From the NCBI RefSeq assembly GCF_000209165.1, contig NC_009068.1, forward strand, positions 1,178,001 to 1,242,000: DNA of 64,000 nucleotides, read 5' to 3'. The translations under genes and the position numbers were made by a program. The notes below the pieces were generated by a model. That model was not told the origin of the DNA. It saw only the letters and a program-made list of their open reading frames with translations, and did not search any database. This document shows positions 39,813 to 49,677 of the stretch, one piece after another. Position 1 is the stretch's first letter, and each line of letters begins with the position of its first letter. This DNA is from Scheffersomyces stipitis CBS 6054 (lineage: Eukaryota > Ascomycota > Pichiomycetes > Serinales > Debaryomycetaceae).

Positions 39813-40814
39813 ATGCCTGAACAAGAAGCTCATTCTATTGCTATCAACTCGTTCAATTTGAACCACCAGGATTACGACACTTTCCGTCCTTCTTTCAAAG
39901 AAGAACTTGTGAACCCATTCTTGGTTCAATTGGGCTTAGGTGAGCATGACAGTGCTACCAACAAATTTACTTTCGACACAGAAAAGACTATCGTAGAGAT
40001 CGCAGCTGGAACTGGTAAATTCACCAGAAATTTGGTTTCTAACGGCTGGGATAATTCCAATGCTAAAAACACAAATAACTTGATTATTGTAGAGCCAAGT
40101 AAGGGAATGTTGGAATCGTTTAAGAAGAATTTTCCTCAGATCAAGAAGGAAAATATTCACCAGGCTGCTTCGTACCAGCTTCCTCTTGCCGATAATTCTG
40201 CTGATGCGGTAATTATTGCTCAGGGGTTCCATTGGTTCAGTGACTCTGCCAGCTTGAAGGAAATTGCCAGGGTTCTTAAACCAACTGGTAAGCTTGGTTT
40301 GATTTGGAATCTCGACTATGCCTCAAAGAGTCAAAATACACCTATAGAAAAATCAAAGTTCTACGATGGTGGGTCTTACTATTACAAAGATATTGATTTT
40401 TCAAAATACAAGACAGTCGAGGAATTATTGTCAGATTACGTCGCCAACCAACCTTGGTCCAAGAAAGTCACTGAGCTCATCTACCAGTATGATCTTGGAG
40501 TTCCTCAATACCGTCATGGAAAGTGGAGAGATATCCTTGAAAAGGGAGGCAATGAATACTTCTCTCCTATCGAAGTTGAATTATTTGTGTTGTACGACAA
40601 GTTGATTGCTGCCGAGGATGTGTACAAGTACTGGGAAACCAGATCGTATATCACTGAATTGAGTGAGAGACAGAAGGCTAAAATTAAAGAAGATGTGGAA
40701 GCTATCTTGAAAGATTACGCTGGTAAAGCTAGTAGACCATTTTCTGATGATGGTGACGAAAGACTTTTGAAGCCAATGGGAACTCATGCCATTGTGTTAG
40801 AAGTAAAAAAATAG
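39813..40814 (+). CDS. SAM-dependent methyltransferase, Crg1/Tmt1-like class
   Basis: A 333-residue class I methyltransferase. Motif I is IVEIAAGTGKFTRNL (about 50-64), followed by the acidic strand-2 end LIIVEPSKGML (about 89-99) and post-motif SADAVIIAQGFHWF (about 129-142), then EIARVLKPTGKLGLIWN (about 151-167). The FHWF and RPSF/YDTFRP features are typical of the yeast group containing Crg1 (lipid-related, cantharidin resistance) and Tmt1 (trans-aconitate). The substrate is unknown. No targeting signal, so probably cytosolic. Convergent with the mannosyltransferase gene, 116 bp apart. Confidence 0.82.
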   Translation: MPEQEAHSIAINSFNLNHQDYDTFRPSFKEELVNPFLVQLGLGEHDSATNKFTFDTEKTIVEIAAGTGKFTRNLVSNGWDNSNAKNTNNLIIVEPSKGMLESFKKNFPQIKKENIHQAASYQLPLADNSADAVIIAQGFHWFSDSASLKEIARVLKPTGKLGLIWNLDYASKSQNTPIEKSKFYDGGSYYYKDIDFSKYKTVEELLSDYVANQPWSKKVTELIYQYDLGVPQYRHGKWRDILEKGGNEYFSPIEVELFVLYDKLIAAEDVYKYWETRSYITELSERQKAKIKEDVEAILKDYAGKASRPFSDDGDERLLKPMGTHAIVLEVKK

Positions 40815-40930
40815 GATATATCTTACTTAGATCATTAGTAAAACCTGTTAGTAAATCATTAGTCCCATAAGCCTTACCATTTGCATTGTATTGTATTCTA
40901 TTCTATAAATTAAAAATGTGCAAATCCATA

Positions 40931-43210
40931 TCATTGCTTTCGGATTTCCATTTTGGCATATACCCAACCTTCCGGTCTGGTTCGAGAGTTTCCAGTGTGC
41001 CAGACTTTACTGAGAAAATCATATTTCCTAGAAGTCTCATCGTCAAATTCAAAGAGAACTCCTCTATCATATGCAATTGAACCATCGTCTGGTTGGTTGT
41101 AACTTTCAACCAAGTCGTAAGCACAATAATGGTACCCAAAACAGACAGAACTTTTTACCCAGCCTTTTTGTGGATCCCAGTCGGTTATAACATCTACTCT
41201 TGACTGTCCATCTTTCATGTTGACATTGATTTCATCGCTGTCCTTCCTTCTAAGCTTCCACAGGTCCTTGAATTCCTTTTCTGGAGTATCGTCTATAGGT
41301 GATCCGATAGCTCTCATCTCAGGCAAATCGGGAGGAACGAGAGCGGCTCTCACCTTTAGAGGGTTCAGAAACATTACCGCAAGGTCTTTATTGTCATATT
41401 GATTGAACGGAAACTTGACTCTGTCTCTATAGTAGCCATTTTTCTTACAAAAACTGAAGCCAGAATTGATCCACATCAACTTCCCATCTGAACTAACATG
41501 TCCAGGATGACTGGAACAGATTTCGTTGGCTTTCGAGTTACTGTAGTGCTTGTTCTTGGGATTGGTTGTCACTTCACCAACACTGGCAGCAGCATATTTG
41601 TTGAACTCATACAGTTCATCACCCGCCATTGACATACCTAACCAGTACATTTCTTTATCTCCCCAAATAGACGATTTTACAGGTTCTTTCCAAAGACATA
41701 ATGGGAAAGTCATCAAGAGACCAAGCAAGTGGTCTACCTTGTTGATAACAATAACTCCAGCTTCTTGAGAATGTCTCCATCCAGTAAGAAACTTGTTCGA
41801 AAGTGTCTTCTCTGTCACCAAAGGAATATCAAATAAGGTCTCAATCGAGTTTTCGTTCGCAGGCATCAACTTTGTAAAGAAATTCGACTCCAAAAAGTCG
41901 TTATAGTCTCGCAAAGTACGATCCTTGAAGAAGAATGCACCAGACTTTTTGTATTCTGGAGCTTCAAAAAACTTTTCTGCGCCCATCAATAGCACAGTGT
42001 CAGCGTCAAGCAACATCACCTCTTCAAAGGAAGTGAACATTAGCGCCAAAAGCTTGTTGGAGTATCCTGGAAAGGAATACTTGAACGAACGGTTAATACA
42101 ATTGGCCACATTCACGTACATGATGTTCTGTTTGGGGAACTCGGATCCAAACGACCTATATTGTTCCAACATGTTAAGCTCAGGAAGGAAATCCCGATGC
42201 TCTGCAGAAATAGAAGGACTTAGCAAAAAGTCGATATCCGCCAACGCAGCGATATCTAAGAACTCCATAGACCTTTTATTTATGTCTCCCTTGTGTATAA
42301 TCTGTATAGGGAGTTTGTTGTTCAAGGCTCTTAAAACTCTGACTAACTTGACTACATCTCTACTGTGTCTTGTTGTGGCTGAAATTACGATTCCACGTCC
42401 TTTGCTGTTTTTCTTAATAAAGTCGATGAAGTTGTCTGTAGACGAATTAAATGCATTATGAACCACGTCATAATCATCATTAATTTCGTTATAAATGGGC
42501 CATGAGTCTTCTGGCAAGGGATCTGTTGAATTGGACGTTTCAAAGATGGGAATGGTATTGTGCAAGTATGGGAAAAGTTTTGATGTAAACAGATTGTAAA
42601 GTTCCGTTTCTTTTACATCTGGATTGTTGAGGAAACATTTACCATACAATCTCATCATGGTAATTGTGTCAGCCATTCCCTGGTCTATGATGGTAGTCTT
42701 TTCTACTTGGGACTTGAAAATGACATTGATGGTCTTGTTATCTTCGTGAGTGATTACATCAGCATTGGGTTCTCCATCCTGTTTTCTTTGGGAAAGTAGG
42801 CGCTTTTGGTTCTCTTCAAAAAACCGTTGCTTTTTATCGATATCCTTATCGTATTGCATTCCTTTCGAATCATATTTGTCGAATTCCCAATCAGGGTTGT
42901 TATGCTCGAAATTTTTGAAGAATGCCATGCACTTGTCATTAAGTGGTATACTCTTTATCTTTTCGTGGTCATCATTGAAAAGGTTTATGAAGCTTTCTGT
43001 TCCGGAAAAGACATATTTGGAGTAGTGGAAATCTTGTCTCACCTTAAGATTTGAGTTGCGAAAGCCCACTTCGTCGAACTTCTCACTTGCAAGTTTATCT
43101 ATACGATGGAAGTACAGTCCACTGAAACTACTGATCAACACTAGCAGTACCATTATTAGCGATACGACCGTTAGCACAAGCACCGTTATTCTGCGTAAAG
43201 TGAATCTCAT
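40931..43210 (-). CDS. Alpha-1,3-mannosyltransferase, MNN1/MNT2 family (GT71)
   Basis: Golgi type II membrane protein that caps N- or O-linked mannan with alpha-1,3-mannose. The 759 residues match the length of S. cerevisiae Mnn1 (762). A short basic cytosolic tail (MRFTLRR) is followed by a single membrane anchor (about 8-31). The GT71 catalytic domain begins with GRGIVISATTRHSRDVVKLVRVLRALNNKLPIQIIHKGD (about 253-290). The DxD-type motif is in EEVMLLDADTVLL (about 393-405). LTGWRHSQEAGVIVINK (about 470-486) is another family block. Candida-type yeasts have several MNN1 paralogues; which one this is cannot be told. Confidence 0.9.
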   Translation of the reverse strand: MRFTLRRITVLVLTVVSLIMVLLVLISSFSGLYFHRIDKLASEKFDEVGFRNSNLKVRQDFHYSKYVFSGTESFINLFNDDHEKIKSIPLNDKCMAFFKNFEHNNPDWEFDKYDSKGMQYDKDIDKKQRFFEENQKRLLSQRKQDGEPNADVITHEDNKTINVIFKSQVEKTTIIDQGMADTITMMRLYGKCFLNNPDVKETELYNLFTSKLFPYLHNTIPIFETSNSTDPLPEDSWPIYNEINDDYDVVHNAFNSSTDNFIDFIKKNSKGRGIVISATTRHSRDVVKLVRVLRALNNKLPIQIIHKGDINKRSMEFLDIAALADIDFLLSPSISAEHRDFLPELNMLEQYRSFGSEFPKQNIMYVNVANCINRSFKYSFPGYSNKLLALMFTSFEEVMLLDADTVLLMGAEKFFEAPEYKKSGAFFFKDRTLRDYNDFLESNFFTKLMPANENSIETLFDIPLVTEKTLSNKFLTGWRHSQEAGVIVINKVDHLLGLLMTFPLCLWKEPVKSSIWGDKEMYWLGMSMAGDELYEFNKYAAASVGEVTTNPKNKHYSNSKANEICSSHPGHVSSDGKLMWINSGFSFCKKNGYYRDRVKFPFNQYDNKDLAVMFLNPLKVRAALVPPDLPEMRAIGSPIDDTPEKEFKDLWKLRRKDSDEINVNMKDGQSRVDVITDWDPQKGWVKSSVCFGYHYCAYDLVESYNQPDDGSIAYDRGVLFEFDDETSRKYDFLSKVWHTGNSRTRPEGWVYAKMEIRKQ

Positions 43211-44180
43211 GGTATTCTATGATTATGAAGTGGACTAAGTACAGTGGTCTGACGATATATCAATCTTGAGTTTTGAGTAGTTCCTGTGCGGGCTGGTCTG
43301 TCTTGATCTTTTTTATCCTTCTTGTCCTTCCTGACGAGTGGCTTTGGTCAAATATCGTTGCTGTTTTTATCAATTCTATGGTAGGTGGTCAATGTCTCGA
43401 TATATTTAAGTACTCAATCTTCTGATCCGACGCGAGGAGAAAGAATAGCTCTAGTCCCAAAGTGTATATAGTACTTTCTGAGATCTCAGAGAACCAAAGT
43501 AGCAAAGGGTAGTCTGACCGAAAAAAAATCCATCTGCCAACACCAATCAACAGTTCCAGCAGATGTCTATACTTATAGCAATTTTTCCAGAGTTTCAACA
43601 TCCGCTCACCAACCCCTACATGTGGGGGCTTTTAGCAACAAGGCTTTGGTGAGATTTTGTGTGCACGGCTACTAGAAGACAATTAATAGCCGAATGAATA
43701 CACCGGGCGGATAGAGAAATTACTTCCACACAACTGAGAAAGAAATTTTGGATAAGAGAAGAGTTGGTTTCAGATATTCTATGGAGAATTAATGAACATA
43801 CAACAACTATATGAATTTGAAATAGTGTAGAAGGCTGTGGTAGATTAGTAGAAGAGAGCAGTAGAAGGCGAGGCATATGGCTTATAGCGTCGTGGGTATA
43901 TGTGACAGCAAAGCTATAACCCAGGGGCAGTGTAGGTGGACAAGTCGAGGCATAATTGTAGAGAGTACAGGCATCCGTATAGTTAACAAGGGTTTCGAAA
44001 TATGGACTGCTACGTTCATTGAATTGGTGAGACAACATAAATAGTAGTACGTTGTTCTAATTGGTATACTATATAATGAACTCGATGTCTCTCCTCCAGC
44101 CAAAATTCTACTCAGCAGTCTACAATATCATTATTTTATATGTTCATGTGCTTATATGTTCGTGACAATACTAAATACAC
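43211..44180. other. Promoter region of the mannosyltransferase gene
   Basis: 970 bp between two minus-strand genes. A 140-codon ORF (43616-44038) is present but has no recognisable domain and irregular composition. I treat it as chance. No RNA gene recognised. Confidence 0.4.
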
Positions 44181-45371
44181 TTAACGAGCCTTACCTTCGG
44201 CTGCCTTGACAAAGATGATGTCACCATCTTCAACGTAGTAGTCCTTACCCTTTTGTAACAACTTACCAGCAGCCTTGACAGCGACTTCATCTCCGTATTC
44301 CACCAAGTCATCGTATTTTATGACTTGGGCCAAGATGAAGGTTCTTTCCAAATCAGTGTGGATAGTACCAGCAGCTTGTGGAGCAGTGTACCATCTTCTG
44401 ATGGTCCATTCTCTGACTTCATCTGGACCTCCGGTGAAGAACGAGATCAAGTCCAATTTCTGTCTCATGGCCACAATGATCTTTGGCAATGCAGAAGTGG
44501 CACCGATTTCCTTACAGTAGGCATCTCTTTCTTCGTCAGAACCCATACCAGCCAACTTCTCTTCCAAGGAAACAGAAACTGGGATGATGAGATCACCTGG
44601 AGAGTTGGCATCAACCCATTCCTTGATCTTCAACAAGTGCTTGTTCTTCTTTCTGACATAGTCTCTTTCTGACAAGTTGATCAAGTAGATACAAGGCTTG
44701 GCAGTTAACAAGAACATGGAGTTGATAGTTTCGACTTCCTTAGCAGTCCAGACCTGGTTGGCGATTCTTTTACCTTCTTCCAACAACAGAATGATTCTCT
44801 TGACGAATTCGGCTTCTTCTTTTTTGTTCTTAACTTCAAGTGATTGTCCACCTCTCTTGGTGATTTTTTCAATTCCTTCTAAGTGCTTGGTAGCGAACTC
44901 GATATCCTTCAATCTCAACTCGTCCTTGATGATTTCCAAGTCAGCGTATGGGTTGACTTCGTCGTTGATGTGAATAATCTCAGAGTCTTCAAAGGCACGA
45001 ACAACCTGGAAAATGGCATCGACAGCTCTGATGTTGGCTAAGAAATTGTTACCCAAACCTTCACCAGCATGGGCTCCCTTAGTCAAACCAGCAATATCGT
45101 AAATAGTCATGAAGGCTGGAACTTCACTCTTTGGCTTGTACAATTCACATAACTTTTCGAATCTGGGCGATGGCACAATGACTCTGGCTTCTTCGGGCTC
45201 AATGGTAGCAAATGGGTAGTTTGCAGGGTTACCTAATGGACATCTGGTAATGGCCTGGAAAAAAGTGGACTTACCCACATTGGCAAGTCCGACAATACCA
45301 GATTTCAAATTGTTACCTGGTCTACCTAACAAAATAGGCTTTTCTTGCACGTTCTTCTTCTTTGGTGGCAT
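44181..45371 (-). CDS. OLA1: Obg-like ATPase Ola1
   Basis: OLA1/YchF is a P-loop hydrolase that prefers ATP and binds ribosomes and proteasomes in the cytosol. The product is 396 residues from ATG 45371 (MPPKKK, as in S. cerevisiae). An upstream in-frame ATG would add 10 residues and is less likely. P-loop [11 protein letters not shown] (near residue 25), switch segments ([17 protein letters not shown]), and an altered G4 motif NLSERD in place of NKxD explain the ATP preference. A coiled-coil insert (about 130-210) and a C-terminal TGS domain ([16 protein letters not shown]...DGDIIFVKA) complete it. Divergent from the mL54 gene. Confidence 0.97.
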   Translation of the reverse strand: MPPKKKNVQEKPILLGRPGNNLKSGIVGLANVGKSTFFQAITRCPLGNPANYPFATIEPEEARVIVPSPRFEKLCELYKPKSEVPAFMTIYDIAGLTKGAHAGEGLGNNFLANIRAVDAIFQVVRAFEDSEIIHINDEVNPYADLEIIKDELRLKDIEFATKHLEGIEKITKRGGQSLEVKNKKEEAEFVKRIILLLEEGKRIANQVWTAKEVETINSMFLLTAKPCIYLINLSERDYVRKKNKHLLKIKEWVDANSPGDLIIPVSVSLEEKLAGMGSDEERDAYCKEIGATSALPKIIVAMRQKLDLISFFTGGPDEVREWTIRRWYTAPQAAGTIHTDLERTFILAQVIKYDDLVEYGDEVAVKAAGKLLQKGKDYYVEDGDIIFVKAAEGKAR

Positions 45372-45840
45372 GTTGGTGTAAATTAATTGCTTAAAGATCA
45401 AAAGTTACCTAGGTGGAAATCCTTAGATGGCTAAATAGGATTGAAAAATTAGGATGGACACCAAAAAAATTTTACGTGCGACATCTTGTGATAATGTCGC
45501 GCTGAAGTGAATAGTAGAATACAGTCTAATTCAACCAATTTACTAGGAAAAGGTAACGAAATAAACCATTTTACATTTTATACAGACATTGAATATAGAC
45601 AAGTAAACAACTAATTTACTTCATTTGTCAACTTTGATACCCCTTATATTTAATTTACTACTGCTTCCTCTTTGTCAACTCTTAATCTCGCACTGCATTC
45701 CAGATTCCAGAATCCTGCACATTTTGTCTAAGTGCGACTGAAATCTTTTATCAATGTCGCAATCTGAAAAATCAACCTGAAGAATCACTTTCGAATGGCA
45801 TTACTCAGAGCTCTTATAGTCACATCAAATCATCACTGCC
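45372..45840. promoter_or_regulatory. OLA1-mL54 divergent promoter with repeated GCGAC elements
   Basis: 469 bp. GCGACAT at 45478-45484 and its inverse ATGTCGC at 45494-45500 form a perfect 7-bp inverted repeat with a 9-base spacer. A second pair, GCGAC at 45734-45738 and ATGTCGC at 45754-45760, lies 81-107 bp before the mL54 start. No gene seen. Confidence 0.5.
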
Positions 45841-46164
45841 ATGTTGTCGAGATTGGCTAGAAGCAGAAGCAGTTTCCCTGCTGCAAGAAGATTGTTCTCC
45901 GTGACTGCTATAGTGAGAAACGAAACCCCAAAGTCCTCGTGTAAGGCAGGAACCAAGTTGAATTTGAAAGTCAGAAAAAACGGTGACGAACCGGTTGCTT
46001 TAGAAGACACAGAATACCCAGACTGGTTGTGGGATATGCTCGACAAGAAAAAGGTCGATGAAAAGTTGAAACAAGACGATTTCATGAGATGGAGAAGAAA
46101 ACAGTTGGGTAACGAAAACTCCAACAAGATTAAAGCCAACAACTTCTTGGCCAATATGAAGTAA
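45841..46164 (+). CDS. MRPL37: Mitochondrial large-subunit ribosomal protein mL54 (Mrpl37)
   Basis: Component of the mitochondrial 54S ribosomal subunit. The 107-residue product begins with a classic presequence (MLSRLARSRSSFPAARRLFSV, Arg/Ser-rich, no acids). The mature domain has the mL54 signature SSCKAGTKLNLKVRKNGDEPVALEDTEYPDWLWDMLD (about 32-68) and a basic C-terminus that keeps the RxxRKQ and NNFLANMK endings. The length is close to the yeast family (105). Confidence 0.93.
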   Translation: MLSRLARSRSSFPAARRLFSVTAIVRNETPKSSCKAGTKLNLKVRKNGDEPVALEDTEYPDWLWDMLDKKKVDEKLKQDDFMRWRRKQLGNENSNKIKANNFLANMK

Positions 46165-46408
46165 ACTTATTGATATGAATTTTGCATTTATTCATCTTCA
46201 TTGGTGATTCTATTTCACCAGCAACTTGTACATACTATATTCTGTGAAACAGATGCTTCCTTTATCAACCTTTCAGATACAAATTGATGATCGAAAACGA
46301 ATCTACATAACTACTAGCAATAGTAACATCCCAAATCTAATATTTAGATACCGAAACTATAAGAAATTTAACGAGAAGAGTGTAGAAAAGTAGAGGGTAT
46401 AGTTTGTT

Positions 46409-48361
46409 TTACTCTATGGCAGTAATCCGTTCATCTTCAGAATACTTTACCTTGGCGAGAGAGATAGTCTTATCATCCAAGTTGAAAACTGTGTAGACCG
46501 ATCTCAAGAAGTTAACTCCAAAGATTCCATGATCTTCCAATCCTGGAGAAGGAGTCAGTATCTTCAACCCACACTGAATTCCGTTAGCGGTTTCTTGCGA
46601 CAAAAGAAACTCACTCATTGGCACTTGGATTTCCTTTTTATTGCTGAAGCTGAAACTCAAGAAATTGCCACTGTCATTCAAATAACATGGTACCTTGTAT
46701 GTTCCTAATGTACCATAGACTTGAAAATCTTCTCCAGGAGCCAACACCTTATATATCTGCTCAAGGAAATCTTCTCTGATAATAGTTATATCTGCTCCAG
46801 AGTCGAATGTAAATGGAATACCAATAGCAACATCATTTTCATCTCTCTTGGACTTCTGGATTTGCTCAATTACTTGCCTTTTCTTATTGTTACTGGAGCT
46901 ACTTTGAGCTTGACTCTGCTGATTGTACAAATCAGTCATTTTTTGCAACAACGCTTTAAGAGATTCGAACATTTGTAAACTTTGATTGTAGTACTCAATC
47001 CATGTTGGAGCACTGGTACTGTTACTTGCACTGATCGAATTCTTTATAGTCTGAGTATAGTATTCAGTGATTCTGCTTGATGTGGTGGTATAATAAGAAG
47101 TTTCGGTAATTTCAGTAAAGTAGGAAACATAAGCAGTCGAAAGAGTAGAAAGGACATAAGTAGCACTTGGGTTGGCAGTTTGCTGCGCAAGACTACTTGA
47201 GAAACTAGATGTCGAAGGTGTCTCATTACTGAAAGAAGTTCCCAGATCTACCGTATGCTTTGAAGAGGATGCTGCTTCAATTGAAGAAGATGAAGATGAA
47301 GATCGGATAGACATACTAGATTCAGACAACATGGGAGGAGACTTGCTTAAGCTTATAGAGGCAGTTGAACCTACCGAACCTGTTGAAACAGACGATACGG
47401 GAGTAATTGAAGTAGTGAAAGGAGTTGAACTAGAGACTCCAAGACTAGTCAAAGAATGGCTAGTCGTAGGGTTGGATATGGACGAACCTTTCGTAGATTT
47501 TTTTGTGCTTGATTGTATGGACGAAGGCATACCGGATGAATTCACTGAAGAACTTGAACCTGATTCGGAGGCATCAGCACAAGAACCATTGATACAGATT
47601 TTGATGGAAGTTAATTCAGTTTGTAAAGCTCGATAAGTTCCATTCAGAGCAACCATATCCAAGGAAACCAATTCACCCTCGTATTTTGCGTGGTCAATTC
47701 CGCCAAACAAAATAGAACCAGCTTGTTTGACTTCATCAGTGACATATAAAGAATAAGCTGTTTTCTTGGTGTATCCCTGTAGTTTCATTAGAGAAGGTAT
47801 ATTTGGATATTTCTGTGTGGCAGCTTCTCTGAATTCAAAGGAAATCCCCATTATACCAACAAGATCAACCGTTTCATTGGCCACAGCAAAAGTTGCGTTG
47901 TTCAACACCAACCCGTTGCCGAAATTAATAGTATCTTGTCCATAAATTCCTCCATCGTTACCACTGCCATCAACATACCTAATTCCAAACTCTGTGCCAT
48001 TACTTTTCCAACTCGATGACTTATCTTTGTCGAAGACTCCGTAAATGTTGCAATTGTATCTTTTACAGACAGGCGCTTTTGTGCTAATAACCCAAAGATC
48101 AGAAGAGCCAGTATCCAATTCAACTTGAAGCTGTACTGGTGGTGTACCAACAGTAATGTTGACGGCATAAAAATCCTTAGGATTCTTAAATAAATTGACG
48201 TCATTATTTGCTACTTCTTTGATATTTCCTAAGGAGCTAAGTGTATTTGCTTCCTTAGAGGAGCTCCTCTTTATTTGAACTGGAAATTTTACAAAGCCAT
48301 TTCCATTTGCAAGTACCAACAGCAACCATGAAACCAATATGAAACCAATATGAGCCTTCAT
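46409..48361 (-). CDS. Secreted aspartyl protease (yapsin/SAP-like) with a very long Ser/Thr-rich insert
   Basis: A 650-residue pepsin-family protease. It has a signal peptide (about 1-19, hydrophobic ILVSWLLLVLA), a propeptide ending near KR31-32, the first catalytic site D83-T-G-S-S, flap Tyr (IRYVDGSG), and the second catalytic site D520-S-G. Disulphide Cys pairs C99/C104, C256/C261 and C559/C597 are plausible. Between the lobes, residues about 262-495 form a low-complexity Ser/Thr-rich insert, followed by KKR (493-495) and KR (505-506), possible processing sites. Yapsins are cut into two chains in a similar loop. The C-terminus (YSEDERITAIE) lacks a GPI-type tail, so it is probably released. 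ATG 48361 gives the clean signal peptide; the upstream extension is ignored. Confidence 0.88.
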   Translation of the reverse strand: MKAHIGFILVSWLLLVLANGNGFVKFPVQIKRSSSKEANTLSSLGNIKEVANNDVNLFKNPKDFYAVNITVGTPPVQLQVELDTGSSDLWVISTKAPVCKRYNCNIYGVFDKDKSSSWKSNGTEFGIRYVDGSGNDGGIYGQDTINFGNGLVLNNATFAVANETVDLVGIMGISFEFREAATQKYPNIPSLMKLQGYTKKTAYSLYVTDEVKQAGSILFGGIDHAKYEGELVSLDMVALNGTYRALQTELTSIKICINGSCADASESGSSSSVNSSGMPSSIQSSTKKSTKGSSISNPTTSHSLTSLGVSSSTPFTTSITPVSSVSTGSVGSTASISLSKSPPMLSESSMSIRSSSSSSSIEAASSSKHTVDLGTSFSNETPSTSSFSSSLAQQTANPSATYVLSTLSTAYVSYFTEITETSYYTTTSSRITEYYTQTIKNSISASNSTSAPTWIEYYNQSLQMFESLKALLQKMTDLYNQQSQAQSSSSNNKKRQVIEQIQKSKRDENDVAIGIPFTFDSGADITIIREDFLEQIYKVLAPGEDFQVYGTLGTYKVPCYLNDSGNFLSFSFSNKKEIQVPMSEFLLSQETANGIQCGLKILTPSPGLEDHGIFGVNFLRSVYTVFNLDDKTISLAKVKYSEDERITAIE

Positions 48362-49677
48362 TTCAATCAATTTTAATACTAGTAAATAGTAGTCTTTTGT
48401 CTTTAGTCCAACAGCTAAGACTACTATTATTCTAGTGCAATTCATTTGTATTTTATACTCTTTGTTGTCCAAACCTACACAAGTTCAGAGCAAGGATTCA
48501 ACTTGCAGAGAACCATTTGTCTGGGTTTAATTATAAGGCGTATTTCCAACTGAATAATTATATATCCTTGCTTCAACCCCTTACGTTCGTCACTTAATTA
48601 ATTGCATGATAGTTGGAAAAATACATTGCCCACGAAAATTGTACTCTTTCAAGGATAAAGATAAACCTACATCAATGGAACATACTAAACTGAATCTGAT
48701 GCAATTAATTATCGTCTATAATCGAATGCCTTAATTGAGAAATCAAATGCACTTTTTGATATTGTAGGTGAACTACATTATGCAAAAAGATTTATGTCTG
48801 AATGTTGCACTTGTCAATCCCAATCCGGAAATTTCTTTCAGGACATATAAGATTTATAAGGGTCCACCTTGTGGGAAATGCACAATTTCTCCTGGAAAGG
48901 ATGTATTCAATGACAACATTCCACACACATTTTAAATGGGAGATTTGTTCGTCAACCTGTCATTAATACTAGCAAAGAAAAGCAAACAACAATAAAGAAA
49001 TTACATTTCACATTTCATTTCCTTAAGAAGCACATTAGTTTCAGAGTTTCAGATATTGACTAATTCGTTGAATAGAATTCTGGATTACAAAGATAGAATT
49101 AATACATTTTATCACAGACGTGATTGACTTGCGATAGAAATTAGTAATACTCTCAAAAAATTTTGTTTTTCAAACTACTACTCTGCTTTTCTTACAATTT
49201 CAATATATAGATTACTCTAATAGAAATCTAGCTGAAAGACTTAGTTAATTTCACCTTATCATCTGCTAAATAAGTTCTATCTTTGGGCTTCGTCTATTTT
49301 TTTTTATGAGAAGCTTTTTTGGACAACGCAAAAAATAATGTGTACCTGCATTGCCGAAATGTTGCTCAAACCATAAACGAGTTAGCAAATGAATGTCCCA
49401 CATTGAAAAATTGAAAGATAACAATCTACACCAATAAACAGCAATTATAACGAAGAAACCTAAAAATAGACTCTCCTATCTATAGAATTCCATAATTTCT
49501 TGGTATTTCATAATCTAATAAAATAGCATTTTCAAAACTAGAGAAAGTACCCTTTATACTCCTTAATTAGATACAAACTATCCTTATTGGGTTAGTAATA
49601 TTGTTACATTCTTGAAACTACATACCGCGAATCGAAAGAGCAATGTCAATAACTTGATTCTATGTCTATATATTGCA
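48362..49677. other. Very AT-rich 1.3-kb upstream region of the protease gene
   Basis: No ORF of note on either strand up to about 49580; strongly AT-rich with scattered TTATC/GATAA cores. A long control region for a regulated secreted protease is plausible. The far end also carries the 3' region of the ankyrin-DIL gene. Confidence 0.45.

Noticed and set aside
43616..44038. 140-codon minus-strand ORF between the mannosyltransferase and OLA1 genes
   Set aside because: No domain, erratic composition and no promoter context; likely chance.
47172..47636. 154-codon plus-strand ORF inside the protease gene
   Set aside because: Antisense shadow of the Ser-rich insert (appearing as Glu/Asp-rich).
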